From Anticarsia gemmatalis (lineage: Eukaryota; Arthropoda; Insecta; Lepidoptera; Erebidae): a stretch of DNA of 64,000 bases. The stretch lies in the NCBI RefSeq assembly GCF_050436995.1, contig NC_134763.1, forward strand, positions 7,869,001 through 7,933,000, given 5' to 3'. Below are positions 24,350-38,800 of this stretch, piece by piece. Under the pieces are notes generated by a model that was given only the letters and a program-made list of their open reading frames with translations, made no database searches and had not been told where the DNA came from. Both the position numbers and the translations under genes were made by a program. Numbering within the stretch: the first letter of the stretch is position 1; each line of letters starts with the position of its first letter.

Positions 24350-27300
24350 AAAAGCTTAGCTTTATTACTCGTTATATTCACGAAGAAACATCCCTCACCG
24401 GTATCAACAAGTCTTCATGCTGACTTCATAGTAGAGATACAATTATGTTTCACCGTACATTACAATCCATTAATTTTGATATTTTTCTTCAACAGACTTT
24501 AGAACCGCCAATTTTTTTGACCAATAAACAAACGCAATTTGCAACGAGCGCTCAGCTTTCACACCGAAACGCTCAATTTTGATACAATTTTAAATTTAAA
24601 TCTTCCACAAGTATCCACTTTATGTCTAATACACCGAACAGTGGTTAGATCCTAAACATTCACGGACATAGACACACGCTCGTAAATTATAAGCATTATG
24701 ACAATGTGATATTATATTAATGTATAAGTATTGTTGTAGTATTAAGAACCGTAATAATTAATGCGTAGTTAGGTTAGGTTAGTTTTGGTGACATTAGGTA
24801 TGACTTGTCTGAGGCTCACAGATTACAATAGTGACCCGCTACCAGCCATTCTAACACAAATACCGAAGAATCCTTTACAATTTTTTCCACATTTTTTTTT
24901 CACCTTAAAATTGCTTTTAAATTTATCTTTTTTACATCCAGAACCATATAAACATCTTTGAGTTATTTATATATTTTTTTACCTATATAACGGGCCGGCC
25001 GCGCCGCCGCCCCTCGACTGCGCCCATCAACTTTTTATTTACAAATGGTTAATGCTCCTAAACGTTTTATACCCGACACTATTCTTAAAATTAAATACAA
25101 AAAACGCATGACATTCTAAATTTACCTAATGTCCCATTTTGTCATCGCTATAATTTATGAATTTTGACCATTACACCAACTTTAGAAATATTCAATACAA
25201 AAATACTCTTTTTGAATAAAATTTTATACACGACTCATTTATATGGTAGGCGCGAGCCGGGGGCGGGTGTGCGCCCGCCACAAAAGAAAAGCTTTGAGCC
25301 TCGTAACCTTAACATCATGAAATTTGTACTAAATATATCAAAACAAGCGGACGCGGCCACTTATACTTAGCCGAAATGCGAGGATACCGAAATGACGCCT
25401 AAACACTAGTCAAAATTTCAATTTTATTAATGAAACGTCACCTTTCGTCCGCGCCGCGAGCACAGTGGGTCGGAACTGCTCGCGGTCGGAACAAAAAGCG
25501 ACGCATCACTATCAAAAATAATTTCGTATTTTTAAATTTTGTCACTAATTTTATCACTGGCGTCCGCGTCCGCTCGCTATAGTTTACAAATATATTATAA
25601 AAATGACGCCACAATAATGGACTGTGGCTCGCCAAAGTAACTAAACAAACACATCACATACGAACACACAATACTGAACAGAACGTGTATCGCTGTTACC
25701 AATGAAGACCACAAGGATATTGAAAATATTGAACTCACTACATACTGTTAGTTGAATACAGCGCGAGGAACGCCGCGTGTCCGCGCGAGTCGCGGGCGCA
25801 CGCGCGGACCTCCACATGCATCAATCATTGGGCGTTCGAGCTTATCTCACTAAACATTATTGATAAGCGTCGGCAGTATTTTGTTTCAAGACATCCTAAT
25901 AGTATATCCGTGCTCAATTTTTGTCATTTTTTATGAGATAATATATATATTAAGAATGATACTTATTTCCATAACTACCTAATTTTCAGCATTTTCCCTT
26001 ATTGAATTTTTCACGTATAGAAAAGTTGATACAGCTATTTGGTACATCTAAATGTCCTAACCTCCAAAAAATGAAAAGCTACATACAATAGAGTCTATTA
26101 CAATTTCGAAAATTTAGGAACCATAATACCCAAACGTGAAACCGAATAATTTCTACATATATTGTTTTTTTATTTATAATTAATTTTGAAAATAATTACA
26201 ATATTTATTTCATTTTACATTGATAATCCAAACATTTTCGTAGACGGATTCCAAAATACTAAAAATGTAAATGAAACACTTTAGATAAGTACATTTTAGT
26301 GAAACATAAATAAACTATGATCTATACTAAAACATATGAAAACAATGAGAAATGACGCCGAGACGGGCAATTTCAATAATTCTACATACATATTATATAA
26401 TACATACAAACATGAGATTTAAAGTCAACACCGAATTTTGTACTTTATCTGTGGGATAGCCCCCAACACCACTGTGGACTAAATATTTCGATGTTTCAAA
26501 CTTGAGTCTTTATCATTTTTTTTCATTAAATTTAGAAAAATTGTCAACCGATAACTTACAAATAATTATCGAACATCGAATAAATTTAAATAATCGGCTC
26601 GATCGCATGTTATATCCATTGTGGTCTTGTTATATTGCACAGTGAGTCACTCAAGTATAAAATCCGGACAAAAAATTGCATTTTAATTACAAAAATGTAT
26701 ACATATTTCAGAGTTTTCGACCATGAAAGTATATCTTAAAACATTTAACGGCTCCAAGTATCTGCAAATTACGGCATGTCGGTTGATAACTGTTGATGGG
26801 AAACCAATACATTGCTATTGTAATATGTGTCGTGTAGCCTGCGTAACACATCTAGTAGATATGAAATAATCTATGGAGAGATCGGAATAACGAATTCATT
26901 ACTTACTATACAATGAATTAATCGGTAGTTGTCAGTTTAGAGCTAACAAGTAGGCGTCGATAATACCTACATACACACTACACGCAGTACACAGTACCCA
27001 GTACACTCAGACACTGAGTAGTACAGCAGTGAGTACCTACACACGGCCTAGGTACACCGCGGGCGATCTTAACAAATCTATTGTGCTTAGGAATACGTGA
27101 ATACGTTGCGATCAATTCCGTTCGTGATCAATTCAGATATCGTGCACTTCTCAGCTCTAAAACGTCAGTGCCTACGTTACGGAAGAAACAAACAACGTGT
27201 AACAAAATACAATCGTAAACGTAACATGGAACGTTGCTCGATCTGGAATAAGCCCAGCGACGACTGCGTACCCGACGTACGGCGCGAATCGTGGAAACTT

Positions 27301-29701
27301 AACCCGGGCTATTGCTGACAAGGGTGGCTGTGGGGGGACGGTGCGGTACAGTTGAGTACAGTGCCACACCGTCCGGGGATACAATTTAGAACTCAAAACC
27401 GGTGATCCGAACAAGGGGGAGGCTGCGTGTTAATCTATGTGTCGATGTCTCAAAAACTTCAGTATCTCTAACTCTCACCTAACCTGAGCTACAAAGCACA
27501 CCAGTCGACGCCTGGTCCATCCTAAACTGAGGTACTCTTATATTATCGTAATAGTTCAAAATGGTTACAAATGAAACGATAACAAACGTGTAATATCAAA
27601 TGAAATATGCTTACTTGCTTAGCTAGGGCCGGCCGACCTCCCGCGCGGTCACATACATTAAAATCAGGATGGCTTAAACATTTGTACATTCAGCAAAACA
27701 ATAGATATTCCCGTTTTGTCTATTGTTTCTTAATTAATACCATTAACGCTAAGATAGTTATCGATAATCATTTCATCTGTATTAAAACTATCGGTATATG
27801 TACAAGTTGCTATACATTTCTGTACAACTATCTATCTTATCGCTTTACATCTATCTGAGAAGCAAACTTATTAGTCGATCTGTCTGTCTGTGGAACTGAG
27901 GATGTGAACGGAAAGTGTTACCGCATGGCGGGTTGGCGGCCGGCAACTACATGATATAACAAATACATCGAGAGGTGCGGCGCGGCCGCGGCTGCCTCCC
28001 GGCCGGCGAACTGCTATCAGTACTAAGTCGCCACTAGTCACAGTCTATGCTCGAGTATCGTCTCTACCGGGTACCGACGACCGGGAGGCACCGTCGAGCG
28101 CGCCGCGCTACATATATCTACGAATCAAACTAATTATTCTTCTATAGTATAATAGTAAGTGTGTGTATGTATACTGATCGTTCGATACGGGCGAACTGAG
28201 TGTTGCGCGGGCGGGCGGGCGCGGGCGCCGCGCGGCGGCCTCGGCTGGGCGGCTAGTTCTATTGAGGGCCCTTTGTATTTTAATTTCTTATTTTTTCGTA
28301 AAAAATCAACATTTTTCTGAAGGCACTTCTGTTCGGACGAGGTGGCCCAGTGCGAGTGAGTGTCTGTCGGATGCCAAATAATGTAGCTGAATTTTTTTAG
28401 ACTTGGGGTAATTTTGAGGGTGCCAGATCTATTGTCGTGTGTCGCCTTCGACTATTGCTGCTGTTTGGGTGTGGTTCAAATGTCTATGAGGTTGATAGCC
28501 GCCGCAGGACGCCCGCCGGCCGAGTGTGGGCGTCACCGAGGGAAAACTCGACTCGGTCAGTCAGGAGAACTCAAAACAATGTCGTCTTCAAAATATGATT
28601 AAACGTTAGAGTAGAATGCCTTATCATTATCGGATATATGGTGTGTATTGTGTATTAATATGGTTAATATCGGAGAAAAGATATCGTGAAATACGTGAAA
28701 GGAAGGAGTGACGCCCACTACTCGCGTGTTCATAGTAAACCCGCGCAAAATTTCGGAAAATAGTATTTTATCTAACGAATAAACTTAACCCTAATCCGGG
28801 CCGGCGCGGAGCCGCCCCGGACCAACTGAACTTGCGATCCGAACTCTGCCGAAATATTGTAAATACAAATAAGGATGTTTACAGTAAACTTTACAAAGGA
28901 TGTTTAACGTTTTCGAATTTTGTTGCTGCATTATAGTTATGCTATTGATAAATTCTCTGCATGAACATAAAACCGGCTATCAGTATAAAAATAATCTTTA
29001 AATTCTTTGTTTGTGGATCGAAAAATAACCCTGCTCTATTGTACTAATGACTATGGTTAACTTTAATTAATTACTCCTAAAATAAGTATGACGAGGTAAA
29101 GGTTGACAATTTCCGGCCGCGCGTGGCGTGCCTACTAACATAACAACACAAGCACTACCGGGGATCAAACTAACATAAGCATGCTCCAAACCACAAGGAA
29201 ACGAAAGGACGAAAACAAAAATAAAAACAACAAAAAATCAAAACTTAAGCAGTTAATATATTAATCGTTTTTTTCCTTAAAGAATAAATCAATAAATGAT
29301 TTTAAGATATACACAACTATAAAAACCATTTAAGATAATACTTAATAATAATATAATAATAATTATATATAGCGAAATATATTATGTGCAGAAATAAAAT
29401 TCTAGGTGACTTAAATTTTCTCTTACTCGTATAACCTAATGAATTTCCTAGTAGAGCGCGGGCTGTGACGTGGGCACGTGGCTCGCACGTGGCGCCACGC
29501 CACTCGACGTCCAACGTACAAATTCAACATTTCTTTTAATAATTTAGTTTAACTTTTTTTATCAATAATTTTGAATCTGAAGGCCTAAATGCGAGTGTCG
29601 TAAAATTTTGGTGTGCGAAACATTCGTCCAATGATTTGTTTAACGTTTTTTTTATAATTTAATATTTTGCCGAAAAGGTGTGCGTCGCGTCGATGTGGCG
29701 C
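24350..29701 (-). other. repeat-poor segment downstream of prospero, possible long 3' UTR
   Basis: Directly after the prospero stop, about 5.3 kb contain none of the MITE or SINE families that crowd the rest of the window. The segment mixes AT-rich DNA with GC-rich, CpG-rich patches (near 24985-25020, 25240-25280, 25440-25480, 25760-25810, 27960-28120, 28200-28260 and 28780-28830). On the minus strand AATAAA occurs at 24366-24361, just before repeats resume, and also at 25039-25034; a Pumilio-type TGTAAATA lies at 25043-25036. Long 3' UTRs are usual for neural regulators in insects. This assignment is inference. No supportable coding exon is seen on either strand. Confidence 0.35.
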
Positions 29702-29881
29702 TCACTCCAGTTGCTCGAGGAAGTTGGGCGACTTGAAGTACTCGGGCACGGGGTCGTCGAGCCGCGAGATCACCTTGTAGATGGACTTCTTCCAGCTCTG
29801 CTCCGCGTCCTTGCCGCCTTGGATGGCGCGGAAGAACTCTCTCAAAGTTTGCTCCACCACATATCTGAAGTTCGGTGGCAC
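29702..29881 (-). CDS. pros: prospero terminal coding exon 4 (C-terminal Prospero domain)
   Basis: The exon encodes residues 938-996 and the TGA stop (29704-29702): VPPNFRYVVEQTLREFF, RAIQGGKDAEQSWKKSIYK and VISRLDDPVPEYFKSPNF, ending LEQLE. This C-terminal four-helix Prospero domain packs against the homeodomain and is known to mask a nuclear export signal in the fly protein. The terminal sequence and stop position match the family end, so the protein is complete. Confidence 0.97.
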   Translation of the reverse strand: MPPNFRYVVEQTLREFFRAIQGGKDAEQSWKKSIYKVISRLDDPVPEYFKSPNFLEQLE

Positions 29882-32800
29882 CTGGAATATCAACGAGGAA
29901 AATGTTTAGAAACAATTCCAACTTTATATTTATTTTCAATGGAATTTTATTGTTTCTCTCATATTACGTTTCCCATTCACAGTGAGATAGGCTAACAATT
30001 TGTTTGTTACATAAGCAGATGCTTACCTCAATGTGGTTATTTCTGTTGTAATGTAGATTGAGCACCCTGTACAGCTCGGAGTCGCTGGCGACGTGAAGGT
30101 CCTCTGCCGTTTTCAGACCTTCGCTGATCGCCTGCCGAGCGTATTTCTCCATTTGGATGTAGTAGAATTCTCTGTAAAGATGAAAAATATAACATAAGAG
30201 ATTGAACGAGTCGTCGCGTTGTTAGTACGAATAAAATGTTGATGGAGCTTGGTATATAACAAGCTTTATACATATCCATCTACAGCGTGACACTTCACGG
30301 CACAATGAAAATAAAAAGCCCTCGAATACCGTCGAGAGCGGGAAAGGATTTGATTAGCCATTTTCGCTCTCTCGTCGCATCGCTATCTTCGCTCCGGTTC
30401 GCTTACGAGAGCGAGTTGAACGAATCGAGAGTCTCGCGAGGCTAATTACTTACGAGTTTGCATTCAGACAAGCTAATTCGGTTTTTCACGTTCCTGCAAG
30501 TGACGAGCTAGTTGCAGGGGGTAATTTTATGAGCCTTGCCAGGGTTATGTGCCTTTGAAACTTGAACTAATTACCGTTGCAGGCCATTTTCGAAATGCTT
30601 GTATTATATATGCAACATACCGTTAAAGATGTCTTTATAAATCTTAATTGAAAAGACAAAATTTCAAACAAAGTTACGTAAGACAAAATGTCAAACAAAA
30701 GCCATTTTTTAAATGTAAATCATCCGAATGGTCCTAAGTGAAGTACAAATGTAGCAAACGGCGACACTCGTGTGTGAATGGGCGCGGATCATCTCTAAAA
30801 CTCTCGTGGCAGCCCTCCCACACCGGAGGCTTCTATTATTTTTTAATTGGCACTCCGCGCGATATCGCAGCCTTACTAATTGAATAAGTAAATGAAGTGT
30901 CTAAATAATTAGATGTCTTTTTGCCAGCGCGTGAGCTAGTGTAACCCACTGTGCAGTGTGCACTTTACAACATACGGCTGTTACAACTTTATTACATATT
31001 TTTACTGATTTTTCACTGCATTTTAAAGGATTTATAAGGTTATAATAATATATCGCTAATATGTACTTCAAATATTTTCGGTATTATTATCGTATGGTTA
31101 GTAGTCAACCTAGTGTCAAAGTTGTTCAAGCCTTAAAGGAAACTTAACGACTGTTATCTTGATTAATAACTGGTATCGACTTTTTACGTGCCCTTCGAAA
31201 CACGGAGACGCTCAGTTTATATACCACGATGCGGTCACCCATCTATGGAATGGCCACGCTATGCGTTGCTTATTTCGGTGGCTATGAGCGCCTCAATTTT
31301 CTGAGTAAAATTTAAGGATAAAACAACAGGAAATACCGTAAGAATTTCAGTAACCTTGGTTTTAAAATTTGTCATTTAAAATAACGTATATTACGCTTTT
31401 TTCCTCTAAGAATAGGCAGAGACCAAAGAACGCCACTTGGTACGATCCTTACAAACTTCCCTTGCCTCATTCACATCCATACATCTTGTCATACGGGACT
31501 GGTTGCTTATACTTCGCAAATAATAACTTATTTTTAAAGAAATTGAATCAATCTATACTATCTATACTAATATCTATACTAATATTATAAAGCTGAAGAG
31601 TTTGTTTGTTTGTTTGAACGCGCTAATCTCAGGAACTACTGGTCCGATTTGAAAAATTCTTTCAGTGTTAGATAGCCCATTTATCGATGAAGGCTATAGG
31701 CTATATATCACCACACTAAGACCGATAGGAGCAGAGAAGCAATAAAAAATGTTACAAAAACGGGGAAAATTTTGACCGATTCTCTCTTATGTGACGCAAG
31801 CGAAGTTGCGCGGGTCAGCTAGTGAGTAATATAAATAGTTAGTCATATCTGTTCGTCATTATTTGTCATATGATATAAGTTTCGTATTAATCGTGAATGG
31901 AACACATTTCGATATCTTGGCCATTAGAGGCATGTGGTTCAACAAGTGTTAAGTGGGTGGTATATTAATGAAATTAATATCTTTAAATGAATTATAGCAG
32001 ACATTTGGATCTTATTAAACATTTTTTTTAAATGACTCATTGACATATTGGGTTTTTTATTTACAGCTGTTCTTAATTTAAAAAATAAGATGTCCATACC
32101 ACTTGGCGATTGACAAGTGGCCAGGAGTTTCTTGCCAGCACTTCTCATTGGCCCTACCTTCGAACTGGCGGTAAATTCACTTTCTGTATCTATCTATCAT
32201 AAGTGTCAGCATTTGACCTAAATGAATAAATGATTAGATTTTTTGTTTTTGACCAAAGACATCACGAATAAATCCATTTACTTTTTTCTTAATAACACAT
32301 GACAACTATTTGAAAATCACTCCGCTCTACATTGCTTTCTCTCTTAGATTACACAGTTTAACACGCGACGTAAAAGCAGCAATGTACTCTAACCATCAAT
32401 TTGACGCACACTAGTTGTCAAATGAGATTTTTTTATGTTTTTTCTTTAGTATGTCATTGTAGTGTCATGTATCGATAAGGATCACCGCACACGTGACGTA
32501 TGCGGTGAACGCTCTGACAGTTTTGCTATGCCAATAGTATGCGGGCTAACTATTGCAAAAAGAAAAAGTGTGTGAGAGATACGAATAGGTACCTGTATGT
32601 AAGAATAACTATAGACTAGGTTATTATGTTAGTACCTAATATTGGGTCGGGGAAATAGTCTTTTCGCATCATAGTATGTATGAACTTGTAATAAAAGCTT
32701 TTCTCTACGCAAAAAAGCTCGATATTTGGGTACCTCACGAGCTCACTGAAAGAAACCTAATGAACCGTGTACCTACTCATTTGTGATTTTTGAAGCCAAA

Positions 32801-35800
32801 GAGATTTTATTACAAATTCATACATACTATAATGCGAAAAGACTTTTTCCCCGACCTAATACAAAGTTCTATACTTATTGTGTAGGAAAATAGGTTATTA
32901 ACCATCTTATGTGTAGACTAAAGAAGGCTATCATATAGTTGACAACCATTTGAAAGCCACTATGCTGTTCATCGTTTTCTCTAGGTTACAATGATTAACG
33001 CGTTAGGTCAAAGCAGCAATGTACTGAATAGTGATCTTCAATTTGATGTACACTAGTTGTTAACTGGGATGCGAGGTAAGCCCGTTGACCTGGTCTAACT
33101 CAACTGTTAGTAACCTTTGTAGTAAAAATTACCACGTTTAAACAGACTTGCCGCCAAAACCAAGGTATCGTTATAACTTTCTCAATACAACAATACATTT
33201 CTTAAGAAACCAGTACAAAACTAGAATTAAAAAAAAACCGTTACGTGAGAATCAGCTGTTGTATTATTCACACAAGTCACCCTTGTAAAGAATTTGGCAA
33301 TATATCACAAGCGGATATCGATTCTATTCCTCAAAAGATAAGGTACAAAACCTGTTAAATTATTCTGAATTACAATAGTCGAAATTTAAAACAGGTAAAA
33401 GCTCTTGTTATTGCAAATGTAACCTTAGACCCATGAGATAAGGTTTATTTTTAAATGCTGTTTACTATTATTATTTTCTTAAGATTTCGCATCTTGCGAT
33501 TACCTGGAGCCCAACGTCTTATTTTTTTTTGCAACTATTTAAAATTCGAACGACTGAAGATGCCAGCCAGGAATATAAAACATTGAGAAACTTTGACAAG
33601 AAATTGTCTACATTATATTTAAATTAAGAATGCAATTTAAAAATAAAGATGAATGCAGAAACGCAATTTGTAAATTGTAAAATTATTTCAATTTAAATGT
33701 GCTTTAATCAAAGAGTTATCCCGTATTATAGAATTCCTTTTGCATCGTAACATAATGTACCTATTGTTAAGCTAAATATAACGATATCGTCGAGGTTAAA
33801 TGTTTCTAGATTAAAGCTAAACGTTATAATCCTAATGAAGCAGGTGACGGGAAAATAATTATTGCGATTATTTTCCGCAATGTATCAGTTAATGTACAAC
33901 GTTAAGGCAATCGTTGACAGATATTGTTGAACGAATATCTTGAACCCCTCAAGAAAGATTTGATTCCCGTGTGAAAGTTATAAACGAAATCTACCACAGA
34001 TCTTAGTTCGAATAGAAAGGGCGGTTTTTTTTGCGTCGAAAGTGTTTGTTTGTTCTATTGCTTGGCACTATAATATAAATAGATATTTGGTATAATATAG
34101 TAAAATAACGAATTTGTGATATAGGAAAAAGTGGTACAATATGTAACATTTCGATAAAATTGGAAAAGGAAATATCCTTATTCTTATTTTAGTTGTGTAG
34201 TTACAATTATTTTATAGCTCGTTATTCATTGTAGCTACGGAAATGGGAATCGTGTCGATAAGTTGCGGTTTTCTTAGGCATTCGTTATAGTTTACTTAAC
34301 ATGCAACAAGATATGTCGAGGAAATCCCGCATTGTTTTAGAAATATGTGCTTATCCTTAACGAAACCGCGGGATCTTGCACTTAGGTACTAACACACATA
34401 CATTTTGGTTTAAAAATTCTCGTGTGAATATTATTTTTTTTGGATTTTTCCCAAAGGGTGCGTTTAAATGCCACGTCTTGAACTGTTAAAGTCCTTCCAA
34501 GGCTAAGACGGAGCCGGGGTCACCCCATTGTATATTTTTTTCTGGTTTCTTTTCATCCCTTCTCATTGTTACGTGGGGCAAATGCGTGGATTTTTTTGTT
34601 GACTGTAAGTCGAATTGTTGCTCCGGTCTTTGAGGATATCTTGAAAGTAACCGTTGGGATATCGCGCTTTTGTCAGCCATTTTTTTATTGTCGTAAATTT
34701 TAAGCGTGGCTTTTTACTGATAGTAGTTTTAAACGTTATTTTAATAAATGAAAGCATTTCTTAAATATCAATGTACCTACTTAATTCTAGCTTCTATCGT
34801 AAACTAAGCAAAATATGATTATGGTATTAGTTACGAGAGTTAGATATTTATAGAACCATAGTGTGTGGTATTGTAGCTTTAAAACTTCTTAACCTTAAAC
34901 AACAATAAACAGCCTTTTCTAACTCAAACATTATTTACCAAAAATTAAAACAAAAAACAACACCTCTTTTCAAAGATATTTAGGTAAAAAACAGCGATTA
35001 AAGAAACATCAGCATGTTGATTAGCAAAACATTCAAATATGTAGGGCAGAGAGTCGATGGCGATCTTAATTTCCATAGCTTACGGTGTCGCGCCGTGATG
35101 CGGGCGACATACCGCTAACTGGGGGTAAGAACCTCATTACTTTGACTTTTTAATAATTATATTATTATATATCTTGTTTTTATACTTTATACTTTAGTAT
35201 AAATAATAATCTAGAAGATCTAGGTGGAAATTATTAAACAATTAATAATTCTTGTGTCGTTTATTTTGTTTGGTCTTTGTAATAATAGTAATATAGAGGT
35301 CTTAGAATTAATTGTTAGTTTGAAGAAATATGTTATTTGAATCCATCGTGTATATACTTACAAGATGTTTTTCAAAGTCTCTGACACATAATAGACCAAT
35401 AATATTATATATGCGCAATATAATTCTCTTAATAAATAAATTTCCTTTGTTTAAACTTACAAGGAATGTCGATAATATCCACATTTAGGTACTTCTGTTA
35501 TTAAAATGTAATATTTTCCTCATAATGATATAGTTTATACAAGATTATTGAACATTTAAATTAGGTAACCACTTAGGTATTTTGTACATTTGACGGTTAA
35601 TTATTTTTGTGTTGACGTCGTTAACTGAATAATTATATTATTCAATATCTTAATTATTTATTTCAATAGATATTTCATTTACTAACAATACTGACTAAAT
35701 AATAAAACAGAGATACAGAGCTGTATGTACTACTTCGCTTTCATTATAGACATAACTCTCGTATAAAAACCAATCAATTGTTCTCAAAACAGTTTAAAAC

Positions 35801-38800
35801 TTTTCTCTCTTTACCATAAACCCAAAACTCCGGCATGAATGGCCGTCAAAAAAGCTCATTAAAAACTGCACGCATCCAAAAAAATAGTTTCCAGACATTT
35901 TCCCAACGACTGCAGAAAACATACTCATTTCGATCGTTTCCAAATACAATAGTTATTAAAACCTGATGCCCGTAGGTACTTAGTACAGATCAGGTACTCT
36001 CTATACATACTTGGCTCTGTGTACTTACGCGTTTGTATACAAGTCTGTGTGCATGTGTGGGTGTGTTAGGTTTGCGTGTGTGTGTGAGTGGACGGCGTCC
36101 AGGTTTCGAGGAGCACGGGAGAATGAGCCGACAGACTGCATTTTACAGAGCACTTCGATTATAGAGACGGCACTTTTTGTAGAAAAATATTGTGCCGTTA
36201 ACAATCAGTGGCGCTTTTTTGTTGTGTTTTGCTTGTGTGTGTGCTGTAATTATGTACGTTGCTTTAGTTAAATACGAAGGTAATGGTATAGGCAACTATG
36301 GGGCTTAGATTTTTTATGTAACTTACTATTCAAATTCAAATAAAAGGCCAAAGAAAGATCTATCAAAAATACTTTGATGACGAAATTACGACGAAACTGT
36401 GCTAAAGAACTTATCAACACAAACATCAAGTTAAAATGAAATTCGTAATGATCAAACCTAAAAGCGCCAATCAGTTCCGACACTAATTAAAGAGCCTATT
36501 TAAAACGACGCATCTGCATTTTGCATACTCTATGGAAAAAAGTTGGTCGGCATCGCACACATGCATAGCACACACACACATACAAGTAAAAGCGAGTAAA
36601 CTAATACCGGGCCGGATTAATGCTTCAGTTAGTGAAAAAACTTTTTTTCAGACTGCGCCGTCCGGCACAGGGCCGCACTCGGACCGGGAAATTATCACAC
36701 AATGAGTTTTAGTTGATAGTTGTTGAGACAAAGTTTACGTTGTTGATTTGTTGACGTGATTCGTGTTTCGGATGTCATAAGTTACTGAATTTACTATAAC
36801 GCTTTGTTATTAGTTATGCGTAGTAAATAAATAGGTATATAACGCTGATAAACAGAGTATGTGTGACACTTTAGACGCAATATTGTTGTTTACGATAATT
36901 ATAGAGAATAATGTCTGTCGTGCTACTTACTGTTACAGTACGCGAGTATTTTTCATTCTGGACAAGTCGCGTCGTATGCGGGCCGCAGACGATTATCTGA
37001 GTTTTGTAAGCGGGCAACTTTCTCGCGAAAGTACATGTTATCTCTCATTACTTACGGAAAATAATGTGCCACTAATGAACTTTATAAGTGAGGAAAATAT
37101 AATCGGAAACGTTTAACAAATAATTACCTGTCGTATCTACATTTAAATAATTATCAATTTATCTGGTGTTTGAATTACATTATAGATTTTCAGTTAGATC
37201 ATTATTAAAAACATGTTTTTTCCTGTAGAATGCTTTCAGGAAACGTGTACAGCGAAAAATTAACACAACAGTTTATCAACGATTATAATTATTTATCATT
37301 GTTACATTGAAATGATGTGTCGATTTAATAATAGGTAATTGGTGGGTGGAATGCATCCCTGTGGCCGACTCCCTCGCTCGCTGACCCGTCTGTCTTGTAC
37401 CCTAGGCTTCAAAAGTTCAGCTCATTTGAGAGCTCGCCGAGATTTTATTACCCCAACTACTCAGTTCACTCCGGTATTAAATTTTTTTCGAAAAAAAAAG
37501 GGTTAAACGTACGCGTAGCCTTTTAAGGGCCACATAAAGCTGACCATTCACGGTTACTTGATCGTTGAATTAGTTCGTTAATTACTACGGAGACAGTTTC
37601 AAAACTGTTTTTTTTTCAATATTAAGCTTCGTTTGTGAATGTTAGGCTTTATGTCGGGAGTTTTTTTTTTAAAAATCGATTCTTTAAGTTATGAAGTCTT
37701 TTGTCTGTGTGATACGGAACGCTGAATGTTATTTCATAAACACTGGCGCGATATTAATATGGCGGGTGTGTCTAATGATAATTACTTTAATGCGACTAGA
37801 TATAAAGTTGCTTGCGTCGTTCTACTTAAGTTATTTCCCCAGGGCGGGTGATATTGCCACTCGTCAAGATTTTACTCCGGTATTAACGTGGTGTCAATAG
37901 AGATCTTTAGTATTTCATATTGTAAGTAGCTGCTTCAAATTCGGCTAACTTAAGCTTAGATCTAGAACCTCTTAACGTGGTAATTATTTGGCAGTTTGTG
38001 TAATACCAGCATCTCCGAATTTTAAATTAGAGTAGAACAAAACTAGAGTTAATTGTCTATATTAAAATAGACGTGACATTTTTTGTTAAGAAATCGTTAA
38101 CGATCCAAAATATGTTGTAGAAATGAATACTATATTATAGGAAACTACATATCTAATTTAGTTAGTAACTTAAGAAACATAATTTTCCTTTCAAATACAA
38201 AACACTCGAACTATTTGTCACAATAAAAAACAAACTATAACATCATCGTAAAAAATAAGGGTAAGTCTGCACCTTAATTAATTACGTCTTAGGGCGCGTC
38301 GCGACGACTTGTCGCACTTTCCTAATTTCCCATGTGAATAACGCCTACCATACATTTTTTGCTTTCCAATGCGCGCTCCTTACACCTTAACATAAGTTTT
38401 CATAAATCAAAAAAGTTAATGAAACGAAATATATGTATATTCTCGTTATTTTTCAGTCGTATTATTCTAGACGCAGTTATGATTATTTCAAGGTTTCATA
38501 CAATTTATTAATTAGTTTGTTTTCAACGTCTTTGTGTAATTGCGTTGTTTTTCAGGCTTCGCTGATAACTTGTGAAGAATATGAGTATTTATAGACTTGT
38601 AATAAATTGATATTAATGTTGAACTAGTTCTCGCAAGTAGTTATAAAGTCCTTGATGAAAGATGGGCAAATAACCTCCGCGAAATATATTTAATTTCTAC
38701 ATTCCAAGACATGGCAATGTGTCGATTAAAATAGAGAAAATAAGCAGGCAACGCAGCAGTAATATGTTAGCTATAATCACTATTTTTCAGTTCAGGAATA

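Noticed and set aside
24775..24795. ttaggttaggttag as insect telomeric repeat (also near 57180)
   Set aside because: Only two to three units, with no array; chance or repeat-derived.
29678..29995. Plus-strand 105-codon frame over prospero exon 4
   Set aside because: Antisense shadow of a well-identified exon.
30300..30450. cgagagcg-rich inverted segment in prospero intron 2 as a new element
   Set aside because: The stems (gattagccattttcgctctc against cgagagtctcgcgaggctaat) are imperfect and I see no other copy in the window, so I do not call it beyond a local hairpin.
36011..36271. 86-codon Cys-rich plus-strand frame in prospero intron 2
   Set aside because: Low-complexity gtgtgt-derived start and no family resemblance; likely chance.
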